Source of the DNA: Streptomyces mirabilis
GTDB lineage: Bacteria > Actinomycetota > Actinomycetes > Streptomycetales > Streptomycetaceae
DNA: 64,000 bases
Direction of reading: 5' to 3'
Assembly (NCBI RefSeq): GCF_039503195.1
Contig: NZ_JBCJKP010000001.1
Coordinates: forward strand, 10,044,001 to 10,108,000
In this document: positions 1-6,861 of the stretch, piece by piece
Layout: each line of letters opens with the position of its first letter
Numbering within the stretch: the stretch's first letter is position 1
Made by a program: the position numbers and the translations under genes
Notes under the pieces: generated by a model
Told to the model about the DNA's origin: nothing
Seen by the model: only the letters and a program-made list of their open reading frames with translations
Database searches by the model: none

Positions 1-501
1 TGTCGGATCGTCCCCGGTGGCATCCTCGGTTACCTCGACTCCGAAGTCCCGTGCGATGCCGGCCAGTCCGTCCGCGTATCCCTGGCCCAGCGCGCGCAGC
101 TTCCACGCCGTGCCGCGTCGGTAGATCTCGGCGAGCAGCAGCACGGTCTCCCGCTGGGGGCGCGGGGGTGTGAACCGGGCGAGGGTGTGACCGCCCGGAC
201 CGCTGACGTGCAGGGTGGGAGCGGGCAGCCGGCCAAGCGGCGTACCGGGATCGGCCGGACTGACGACCACGGTGACGCGGCTCGCGCCGGGCCGCAGACG
301 TGGCGGATCGATGGTGAGGTGCTCCCCGGTGAGCCCGGCGCCCGGCGCCGTCGGCTGGTTGTAGAACACGAAGTCGGCGTCGCCGCGCACCTTGCCGCCG
401 TCGTCGGTGATGAGTGCGGAGACGTCGAAGGGACCCGGCACCCGGATCGTCAGGGTGCCGCCCGGCAGGGGCACATTGCCCCCGGGAACCAACTCGCTCA
501 T
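1..501 (-). CDS. TerD-family protein, N-terminal part (truncated by window edge)
   Basis: Reading leftwards from an ATG at 501 gives at least 167 codons with no stop before base 1. The N-terminus (MSELVPGGNVPLPGG) and the following all-beta stretch match the TerD/TerZ domain of the tellurite/stress-response family, which are cytoplasmic calcium-binding proteins. Near residues 115-150 is the typical ETVLLLAEIYRRGTAWKLRA segment, followed by GQGYADGLAGIARDFGVEV. TerD proteins are about 190 aa, so only the C-terminal tail or an extra domain lies outside the window. Which member of the Ter family it is, and its operon, cannot be judged here. The facing gene at 576 is on the same strand and upstream. 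Confidence 0.85.
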   Translation of the reverse strand, partial: MSELVPGGNVPLPGGTLTIRVPGPFDVSALITDDGGKVRGDADFVFYNQPTAPGAGLTGEHLTIDPPRLRPGASRVTVVVSPADPGTPLGRLPAPTLHVSGPGGHTLARFTPPRPQRETVLLLAEIYRRGTAWKLRALGQGYADGLAGIARDFGVEVTEDATGDDPT

Positions 502-575
502 CGTGCCGCCCGTCGAAGTGACGGTCCTCGCGGACCACCGGCACGGGCGCACCCGCTTCCCGCCCGCTCACCCCG

Positions 576-896
576 TCAACGTCCCGTTCGCTCCCGAGGG
601 TTCCCGCGCTCCGCGGAACCGCGTGCGTCGATCGCCTCGGGCGGGCGCAACGACCGCAGCGCGAGCAGGAGTACGCCGATGTCGTCCAGGTAGATCGGGT
701 CGGGCAGCAGGTCGGTCGGCAGCAGGAGATAGGCGACCGCACCCCAGAAGACCCAGCGGGACCCGGTCGGAAGCCCGGCGCGCCTGAGGTCACGGCGGGT
801 ACGCACGAGCCGTACCAGGACCGCGATCGCCACCCCGAGCGCGGCGGCACCCAGGATCGCGACGATGAGGACCACCGTCCATGTCGTGGAGTCCAT
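576..896 (-). CDS. DUF1232 (YkvA-like) small membrane protein
   Basis: The protein has 106 aa. I place the start at the ATG at 896, which has a GACGGA ribosome-binding site about 6 nt upstream; an in-frame start further upstream adds only low-quality sequence. Residues 5-30 form one membrane helix. Residues 48-84 contain the DUF1232 signature (AYLLLPTDLLPDPIYLDDIG), in which a hydrophobic turn with PxDLLPD is diagnostic. The family is widespread and its biochemical role is unknown. The charged C-terminus is probably cytoplasmic. Confidence 0.8.
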   Translation of the reverse strand: MDSTTWTVVLIVAILGAAALGVAIAVLVRLVRTRRDLRRAGLPTGSRWVFWGAVAYLLLPTDLLPDPIYLDDIGVLLLALRSLRPPEAIDARGSAERGNPRERTGR

Positions 897-984
897 GAGT
901 TCCGTCCAGAGCGCTCGTAGGGCAGTTCCTCCCCTTCGTGTTCCCACTCGCCCGGTTCGTACCGCCCCCGAAACACCGGCCGAT

Positions 985-1419
985 TCAGGCCGAGCCGGCG
1001 GCGACGCAGAACTCGTTGCCCTCCGGGTCGGCCATCACCACGTGGTGCCCGTCGAACTCCTCCAGGACGGAGCCGCCCGCCTTCACGAGCCGCTCGGACT
1101 CTGCCCTGATCCGCGCCCACCGCTCTTCGGGACCGCCGTGTCCCGGCACGCGGACGTCGATGTGGAGGCGGTTCTTCGCCGCCTTCGGCTCGGGAACCTT
1201 GAGGATGGACAGGCGGGGGCCGACGCCGTCGGGATCGCAGAGCCACGCGCCGTCGTCCGCGGAGTCGTCCTCCGGAAGGTCGAACTGCGCGAGCCACTCC
1301 TCGCGGGTGGTGAAGGGAGCGGGCGGAGGCTCGTCGATGTACCCGAGCGCCGTCTTCCAGAACTCGGCGAGGAGTTTCGCGTCCGCGCAGTCAAGGGTCA
1401 GATCGATTCTGGCTGCCAT
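985..1419 (-). CDS. VOC-superfamily (glyoxalase/dioxygenase-like) protein
   Basis: The protein has 144 aa. The start DLTLDCADAKLLAEFWKTALGY and the end GHHVVMADPEGNEFCV are the usual first and last elements of the vicinal-oxygen-chelate fold seen in many actinobacterial glyoxalase-like proteins. Two beta-alpha-beta-beta-beta modules fit the length. These proteins may be metal enzymes or antibiotic-binding/resistance proteins; nothing here identifies a substrate. No strong ribosome-binding site precedes the ATG at 1419. Confidence 0.8.
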   Translation of the reverse strand: MAARIDLTLDCADAKLLAEFWKTALGYIDEPPPAPFTTREEWLAQFDLPEDDSADDGAWLCDPDGVGPRLSILKVPEPKAAKNRLHIDVRVPGHGGPEERWARIRAESERLVKAGGSVLEEFDGHHVVMADPEGNEFCVAAGSA

Positions 1420-1464
1420 GACGGGACCGTACTGCGCGCCTCTGACAATCCGGCCGTACGGCTC

Positions 1465-2370
1465 TTACCGGCCCTCGGGAACGTCACGGCGGCAGAGAAC
1501 GAAGTCGTCGAAGACGTGCCGTCCGGGGCGGTCGCCGACGGTGTCGATCGCCGCACGGATGTCGTGCAGTTGGCCCGTCGTCATCTGCAGGGGCGGCTCG
1601 TCGGGCTGGTAGGTGGTGCGGACCGGATAGTCCACACCCGGTTGCCGGGACATCTCGATGTGGCAGCCGAGCACGTGCGTCACCGGCCGTTCGGCACAGA
1701 AGTCGATCAGGCGGTCGACGGTGCGGGTGAACGCGGCCCAGTCCTCGACGTACAGACGGCCGGGATAGACCGTGTCACCGGTGAGGAGGAAGCCGGTCCA
1801 GGGGTCGAAGTACGTCACCGCGGCCGCGTGGTGGCCCGGCGTGGCCAGGCATTCCAGGACCCGGTCCCCGAGATCGACGCGGGCGACTCCTTCGGGGTCG
1901 CCGTCGAAGCCGAAGAACGGCCAGGCCTTGTCGAGGGCCGCGTCGACGACCGTGGTGCCGGGACGGCCGGCGAACTGTCCGTCCCCCGCGACATGGTCGC
2001 CGTGCGGGTGGGTGTGCAGCACCAACAGCTCGTAGCCCTCCCGGGGACGGGCGGTCAGCCAGGTCTCCATCAGCTCGTCCACCACCCGGCGCAGGGGGAA
2101 CCAGTCGGCCGAGGCCGTGGCACCGGTGTCGATCAGCACGGCCCGTGTCTCCCCGAACAGCAGGAAAAGGAACGGCGCCTCGTAGTCGACGGCCATGTTC
2201 TGCCGCAGGATCACCGTGTGCGCGTCGTGGGCGTGGACCTGGATGTCGGGATCGGTGTTGTGCTTGGCCGACGGCGATCCGTGGATCCACCGCACGTCCA
2301 GCGCCCGCGCGCCCGCGGCCTTCTCCGCTCCCTCAGTGGTCTGTTCGGTCCTCGGCCTCTGGGTGTCCAC
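1465..2370 (-). CDS. MBL-fold metallo-hydrolase
   Basis: The protein has 301 aa. It starts at the GTG at 2370, preceded by GGGAG; the open frame extends further upstream but runs into the next gene antisense. The zinc-binding motif HTHPHGDH lies near residues 118-125, followed by the other metal ligands in GHHAAAVTYFDPWTGFLLTGDT and a late histidine in LGCHIEM. It belongs to the broad glyoxalase II/lactonase-like metallo-beta-lactamase superfamily and is probably cytoplasmic. The substrate cannot be inferred. Its upstream neighbour on the same strand is the small protein ending at 2421, 50 nt away. Confidence 0.85.
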   Translation of the reverse strand: MDTQRPRTEQTTEGAEKAAGARALDVRWIHGSPSAKHNTDPDIQVHAHDAHTVILRQNMAVDYEAPFLFLLFGETRAVLIDTGATASADWFPLRRVVDELMETWLTARPREGYELLVLHTHPHGDHVAGDGQFAGRPGTTVVDAALDKAWPFFGFDGDPEGVARVDLGDRVLECLATPGHHAAAVTYFDPWTGFLLTGDTVYPGRLYVEDWAAFTRTVDRLIDFCAERPVTHVLGCHIEMSRQPGVDYPVRTTYQPDEPPLQMTTGQLHDIRAAIDTVGDRPGRHVFDDFVLCRRDVPEGR

Positions 2371-2420
2371 GACGTCTCCCGATGATGATCCCGCCGGGAC
2401 CACCACCTGGACCCGGGACC

Positions 2421-2807
2421 TCAGTTTCGCCCGGCGTTGTGGTCGACGAGTGCCTGGGTCACCGCTCGGACGCTCCGGGCGATGTGATTGAGCTGCAGCA
2501 CTTCGGCGGCGTACATCTTGATGGTGTGCTCGATGACCGATTCGTGCAGGCCGAGAGCGGGGAGTTCGGCCCGGGCGGTCTGCAGGGCGGTCCGGGCGAC
2601 CCGGATCTCGTGCTGCACCTGGACCTGGGCGTGACGGGCGAGCAGCACGGGGTGCTTCCTGAGCACCGGGTAGCTCGCGTAGCGGGACGGCACCAGATCG
2701 CGCAGCCACTTGGTCGCGGAGCGCTCCCAGTCGAAGCTGCCGGGGGTCTTGACCTGGCACGGCCAGTCCGAGGTCATCGGTGAGTACGTCGTCAGGGCCA
2801 TGTTCAT
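2421..2807 (-). CDS. Conserved Streptomyces-type hypothetical protein
   Basis: The protein has 128 aa if it starts at the ATG at 2807, or 126 aa from the ATG at 2801. The GGAAG element fits the second start better (8 nt spacing). I recognise the sequence pattern (LTTYSPMTSDWP, GSFDWERSATKWLRDLVPSRY, then a long alpha-helical region) as a conserved hypothetical family of streptomycetes. It has no signal peptide, membrane span or catalytic motif. It is mainly helical from residue 45 onward. The function is unknown. Its upstream region holds the AT-rich island at 3000-3070. Confidence 0.65.
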   Translation of the reverse strand: MNMALTTYSPMTSDWPCQVKTPGSFDWERSATKWLRDLVPSRYASYPVLRKHPVLLARHAQVQVQHEIRVARTALQTARAELPALGLHESVIEHTIKMYAAEVLQLNHIARSVRAVTQALVDHNAGRN

Positions 2808-3123
2808 CGCTTCCGGGTTACGTCGGCGGCAAGGGTCAGCGGGTTATGGGGCGGCCCCGGTCTAGGGGATGGCCGGGGCCGCCACCACGGGCACCCACTC
2901 ACGCGGGGCCCGTCCGAACATCCGGGGCCCCATGCGGGTAGGAGCGGACGGCCCCGGATGGCCGTAGGACGTGACCCGGAGGCCTCCTGGTCGCATCCGC
3001 GAGAAGTATTTATATATACCGCCGGATACGCAAGGACATGAAAAAATTCATCCGCGATATGGGCGAATGATCCCGCGATGCCGTAGGGGCGGGGGGCTGT
3101 GCGGCAGGGAAGCCGTGCGGGGG
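2808..3123. other. Gene-free stretch with AT-rich island
   Basis: This 316-nt spacer separates the RpiR-type regulator gene from the small gene at 2421-2807, both on the minus strand. Most of it is GC-rich with short GGCCCCGG inverted repeats. Bases 3004-3020 and 3039-3052 are strikingly AT-rich (TATTTATATATACC, ATGAAAAAATTCATC), which is rare in this genome and marks a likely promoter for the minus-strand gene. A plus-strand 10-codon ORF, MKKFIRDMGE (3038-3070), preceded by AAGGA, is visible but too short and poorly spaced to call. Confidence 0.4.
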
Positions 3124-4047
3124 TCAGTCCTTGAGGAAGAACTGGTGCTGCTCCGCGATCTGCTCGTACTCCTCCAGCCGGGCCTGCGTCCGCTCCGGAT
3201 CGGCGTCGGACATGGCCTGGAGGAGCGCCGCCGACATCATGACGGGCGCGGCGTAGGAGTCGAAGACGAGGCGGGCCCCGGTGCCTACGGTGAAGGTGGC
3301 GTCCGCCTCGTCCGCGAGCGGTCCGAGCGCCAGGTCGGTGATCAGGGCGACCTTCAGCCCCGCGCTGCGCGCGACCCGCACCGCGGTCAGCGTCTCCTGG
3401 GCGTGCCGGGGCATTCCGAAGGCGAGCAGCCAGGTGCCGCCCGCCTCGCGCGACTGGAGCAGCGCGTCGTAGGCGACGCTCCCGCCGCGCGTCACCAGTC
3501 GCACATCGGGGTGGATGCGGCGGGCGGCGTAGGCGAAGTACTCGGCCAGCGACACCGAGATGCGCAGGCCGAGAACGGTGAGCGGGGTCGACCGCGACAG
3601 CGCGCGGCCGATGGCGATCACCTGGTCCGGATCGGCGAAGTCGCGGCGCAGGTTCTCCAGGTTCTCGATCTCGGCGTCCACCGCCAACTGCAGCTCGTTG
3701 CCGTGGTCCTCCGCGGGCGCGCCCGGGGTGCTGGAGAGTGTGCTGAGCGCGATGGCCTGCAGTTTCTCCCGCAGTGCGGGGTAGCCGCTGAAGCCGACCG
3801 CCGCGGCGAAGCGGGTCACCGAAGGCTGGCTGACCCCTACGCGCTCGGCGAGATCGGTGATCGACAGGAACGCCGCCTCGGTGATGTGCTCGATCAGGTA
3901 CTGGGCGATACGGCGCTGTCCTGGCGAGAGCCGGGGGCCGTCGAACAACTCCCTGAGCTGGGACGTGGGTGCCGCGCCCACCTCCGGAGCCGTCTTCCCC
4001 GAGGTGATCGCAGACGCCTGAGCGCGTGCCTGCTGCGGCGATGGCAC
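3124..4047 (-). CDS. MurR/RpiR-family transcriptional regulator
   Basis: The protein has 307 aa. I chose the GTG at 4047 because AAGGAGG lies 7 nt upstream; a longer frame from 4071 lacks this. Residues about 30-105 form the HTH_6 domain, with the recognition helix in SITDLAERVGVSQPSVTRFAAAVGF. Residues about 125-270 form a sugar-isomerase (SIS) domain for binding a phosphosugar. Such regulators control sugar catabolism genes, usually nearby. The divergent GH105-type gene at 4338 is the obvious candidate target, with the intergenic 4048-4337 as operator region. The effector is unknown. Confidence 0.88.
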   Translation of the reverse strand: MPSPQQARAQASAITSGKTAPEVGAAPTSQLRELFDGPRLSPGQRRIAQYLIEHITEAAFLSITDLAERVGVSQPSVTRFAAAVGFSGYPALREKLQAIALSTLSSTPGAPAEDHGNELQLAVDAEIENLENLRRDFADPDQVIAIGRALSRSTPLTVLGLRISVSLAEYFAYAARRIHPDVRLVTRGGSVAYDALLQSREAGGTWLLAFGMPRHAQETLTAVRVARSAGLKVALITDLALGPLADEADATFTVGTGARLVFDSYAAPVMMSAALLQAMSDADPERTQARLEEYEQIAEQHQFFLKD

Positions 4048-4238
4048 CGATGTGCCTCCTTCGTGTCCCACGAGAACTCAACATAGCTCACGGACCGTGC
4101 TGACCAGGGCATGGATGACCACACGCCGTAGCTCGGAGGGCGTGGAACGTGAGGTCGGGAGCCCGGTGGGCGGCATGGCCCGGCGTGAGCGGGAGGCCGT
4201 ATGTCCTGGGTTCTGCTCAATGAAGATCGCATCAGGAT

Positions 4239-4330
4239 GTGAACCCGGTCTGATTCACGACAAGTTGACGACGGGCCATGGACAGCGACTGAAACGGGTG
4301 TTGAGGATGGGAGTCCCCATCCGTAGGAGT
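4239..4330. promoter_or_regulatory. Leader of the GH105-type gene: inverted repeats before the ribosome-binding site
   Basis: Between the divergent regulator and hydrolase there is GTGAA-10 nt-TTCAC (4239-4258), a possible RpiR operator with short arms. A 7-bp hairpin, GGATGGG-AGTC-CCCATCC (4305-4322), ends 1 nt before the GTAGGAG ribosome-binding site. The hairpin could affect translation. A TTGACG (4265-4270) resembles a -35 box. None of this is proven. Confidence 0.35.
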
Positions 4331-4337
4331 TGTTCAT

Positions 4338-5489
4338 ATGCGTAGACGACGCCTGCTGACCGGTGGAGCCGCCCTCGCGGCCGCCGCCTCGCTCCAACCC
4401 GCCCTGACGGACACCGCGCAAGCCGCTTCGCCCGCCGCGCCGCTACCCTCCGGAGCCGCGGTCGTCACCGTCCTGCGGCGCGTGGCCGACCAGTGGATCG
4501 GCGGGCACACGGACCCCGGCGACAACGGCTGGGCCAACGCCACCTTCTTCAGCGGACTGCTCGCTCTCCAGCGCCTGACCGGCAGCCCCCGCTATCTGGC
4601 GTACGCCAGGAACTGGGCCGAGAAGCACGCGTACGGCCTCAACGGCGGGGTCACCACGCGCCATGCCGACCATCACAACGCCGGGCAGGCCTACCTCGAC
4701 CTGTACGAGATCGAGCCGGAGGAGAGCAAGATCTCCGCCATCGAGGAGTCGCTCCACCGCATGGTCTACACCGACCAGCCGGACAAGAACGACGACTGGT
4801 GGTGGGACGACGCCCTGCACATGGCGATGCCTCCGTTCGCCAGGATCGGAGTGCTCCGCGGCGACCCGCGGTACTGGCAGAAGCTGTACGCCCTCTACGA
4901 CCACACCAAACGTCTGGAGGGCGGACCCGGCCTGTACGACGCCGACACGGGGCTCTGGTATCGGGACAAGCGGTTCCTGCCCGGGCTCCCCGGCGGGATC
5001 CTCTCGCCCGCGGGCAAGCCGGTGGTCTGGTCGCGCGGCAACGGCTGGGTGGCGGCCGGACACGCCAAGACGCTCAAGGCGCTGCCACCCGCTGAGCGGC
5101 ACACCGCTGAGTACCGCGACACCCTGGTACGTCTGGTGACGGCCGTCGCCGGGATCCAGCGCACCGACGGCTTCTGGAACGTCAACCTCGCCGACGCCAC
5201 CCATCTGCCGGGCCCCGAGACGAGCGGCACCTCCTTCTTCCTCTACGGCACCTCCCACGCGATCCGGGCCGGCCTCGTCGACCGGCGTACCCACCTCCCG
5301 GTCGTGGCCCGTGCCTGGAACGGCCTCGTCAGCACGGCCGTACACCCCGACGGCTTCCTCGGCTACGTCCAGAACGTCGGCGACCGCCCCGAATCCAGCC
5401 AGCCCGTCACCTACGACAGCACCGCGAACTTCGGCGTGGGCGCCTTCCTGCTCGCCGGCACCGAACTCGCCCGCCTGGCCGGGCTCTGA
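4338..5489 (+). CDS. Secreted glycoside hydrolase family 88/105 protein (unsaturated uronyl hydrolase type)
   Basis: The protein has 383 aa with a start supported by GTAGGAG. The N-terminus MRRRRLLTGGAALAAAASL looks like a twin-arginine-type signal, with probable cleavage after TAQAA. The rest is an (alpha/alpha)6-barrel protein of the GH88/GH105 superfamily, with characteristic blocks DDWWWDDALHMAMPPFARIG (residues about 153-172, containing the likely catalytic Asp) and WSRGNGWVAAG. Family members such as YteR remove unsaturated galacturonyl residues from rhamnogalacturonan fragments released by lyases. The RpiR regulator opposite suggests sugar-induced expression. The exact substrate is unproven. 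Confidence 0.85.
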   Translation: MRRRRLLTGGAALAAAASLQPALTDTAQAASPAAPLPSGAAVVTVLRRVADQWIGGHTDPGDNGWANATFFSGLLALQRLTGSPRYLAYARNWAEKHAYGLNGGVTTRHADHHNAGQAYLDLYEIEPEESKISAIEESLHRMVYTDQPDKNDDWWWDDALHMAMPPFARIGVLRGDPRYWQKLYALYDHTKRLEGGPGLYDADTGLWYRDKRFLPGLPGGILSPAGKPVVWSRGNGWVAAGHAKTLKALPPAERHTAEYRDTLVRLVTAVAGIQRTDGFWNVNLADATHLPGPETSGTSFFLYGTSHAIRAGLVDRRTHLPVVARAWNGLVSTAVHPDGFLGYVQNVGDRPESSQPVTYDSTANFGVGAFLLAGTELARLAGL

Positions 5490-5498
5490 CCCGACGCA

Positions 5499-5532
5499 CC
5501 GGTGCCCCCGTCATGTGCGGCGAGGGCACCGG
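5499..5532. terminator. Bidirectional hairpin terminator
   Basis: A perfect 9-bp inverted repeat, CCGGTGCCC and GGGCACCGG with a 16-nt loop, lies between the convergent ends of the GH105-type gene and the ThuA-lectin gene. There is no U-tract, as is common in streptomycete terminators. Confidence 0.65.
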
Positions 5533-5542
5533 CCGGTCGCTG

Positions 5543-6835
5543 TCAGGGCTGCGCGGTGAGTGTGAAGCTCTGCGCCGCGGAGCCGTCGCAGGTGCGCTGG
5601 GTGAGCTGGACGCTGTTCGTCGAGGCGCTCGCCGCGGTCAGGCACTTGCCGCTGTGGCGGGCCGTGAAGTGGTAGCGCCCGGTGCTCTCCTTCACCGGCA
5701 GCCACTGCTGGTTCTGTCCACCCGAGTAACTCCACAACTGGAGCGGCGCGTTGTCGGCCGTCGAGACACCGGTCACGTCGATGACCTGCTGTGGGTTGAC
5801 ACGGATGGCGGCCTGCCGGTAGCCGCTGTCGGTCGAGCGGAACTGGAACTGCTGGGCCTGGGTGCCGTTGCAGGCGTACTGCTGGATCACGGTCCCGTTC
5901 GCCGTGGCGGCCGAACGGGCATCCACGCAGGTACCGTTGCCGGCATTCGTCAGCGAGTACCAGGCGGTCTCGGAGGGGGAGTCGGCCGGGGGCGTGCCGG
6001 TGTCGGCCCCTCCCAGCCACTTCAGGCCGTCCAGCAGGAACTGATTCTGTGTCGCGCTCGCGAACGTCGACGACAGACGCGTGTTGGTCGTGTAGTTCAT
6101 CGCGTTGTGGCCGAAGTTCGCGTACAGCATCTTGTATTGCGTGTTGGTCCACAGGATCGGGTAATAGCCGCTGTACCAGGACTGGTTGGGATCAGTTCCC
6201 ACCGGGAAGCTGCTGGGGTCGATCGAGGCCAGGATCTTGATGTTCGGGTTCTGGCGCAGATCGTTGGACCAGCTGTACCACTCGCTGACCGACGAGGTGA
6301 ACGTGGCCGGCAGGTTCTTGGTGGCCGCGTGCGTCCGGTCCTCCACCTTCAGGGTCACCGACGTCGGACCCCAGGTGTTCGACTGGAAGTTCCCGGAGCC
6401 GAGGAACTGGTTGTGGTACCAGGACCAGCTCGCGGCATCGGTCGTGAAGGCGGAGACATGGAAGCCCATCCAGGCACCGCCACCTCTCATGTACGCCTCG
6501 AAACCGGCCCGCTGGGCGGACGTCTGCGGCAGGTCGTCGAGGAACAGCACGACTTGATAGGCGTTGACCCCGCCGTTGGCGAGCAGGTCCCAGTTGGTGC
6601 TGGCCGTGTAGGTGAAGCCGTTCGCCGCGGCCTGCTGCGGAAACCAGACGTTGGCCTCTTTGTCGAAGTCGATGTGCGCCGCGTCGTAGGTGCCGCTGTA
6701 GAGCGCGAGCACCTTGAAGGGGGTCGCCGCGGTGCTCGCGTGGGCGGTGGGCGATACCGCGAGGCCGAGCAGCGCCGCCAGCAGGAGGAGGATGCGCAGG
6801 GCCGCGCGGGTGGAACCGGATCTGGTGGTGTGCAT
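5543..6835 (-). CDS. Secreted ThuA-domain protein with C-terminal ricin-type lectin (CBM13)
   Basis: The protein has 430 aa. The ATG at 6835 is chosen because a signal peptide follows at once (RAALRILLLLAALLGLAVSPTAHA); the open frame continues far upstream but only as a shadow of the next gene. Residues about 38-245 are a ThuA-like (trehalose-utilisation, class I glutamine-amidotransferase-like) domain. Key blocks are FKVLALYSGTYDAAHIDF, VVLFLDDLP and GGAWMGFHVSAF. Residues about 265-430 are a beta-trefoil ricin-type lectin with QxW motifs (AQQFQF, NQQWLPV, AQSFTL). It probably acts on or binds extracellular polysaccharide. It is the second gene after the beta-helix gene, 26 nt away on the same strand. 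Confidence 0.85.
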   Translation of the reverse strand: MHTTRSGSTRAALRILLLLAALLGLAVSPTAHASTAATPFKVLALYSGTYDAAHIDFDKEANVWFPQQAAANGFTYTASTNWDLLANGGVNAYQVVLFLDDLPQTSAQRAGFEAYMRGGGAWMGFHVSAFTTDAASWSWYHNQFLGSGNFQSNTWGPTSVTLKVEDRTHAATKNLPATFTSSVSEWYSWSNDLRQNPNIKILASIDPSSFPVGTDPNQSWYSGYYPILWTNTQYKMLYANFGHNAMNYTTNTRLSSTFASATQNQFLLDGLKWLGGADTGTPPADSPSETAWYSLTNAGNGTCVDARSAATANGTVIQQYACNGTQAQQFQFRSTDSGYRQAAIRVNPQQVIDVTGVSTADNAPLQLWSYSGGQNQQWLPVKESTGRYHFTARHSGKCLTAASASTNSVQLTQRTCDGSAAQSFTLTAQP

Positions 6836-6861
6836 CCGCTGATCGATCCTTTCCGTGCGGT

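Noticed and set aside
3038..3070. Ten-codon leader peptide MKKFIRDMGE
   Set aside because: AAGGA is only 1 nt from the ATG, no downstream plus-strand gene exists within 1 kb and the region is a minus-strand promoter candidate.
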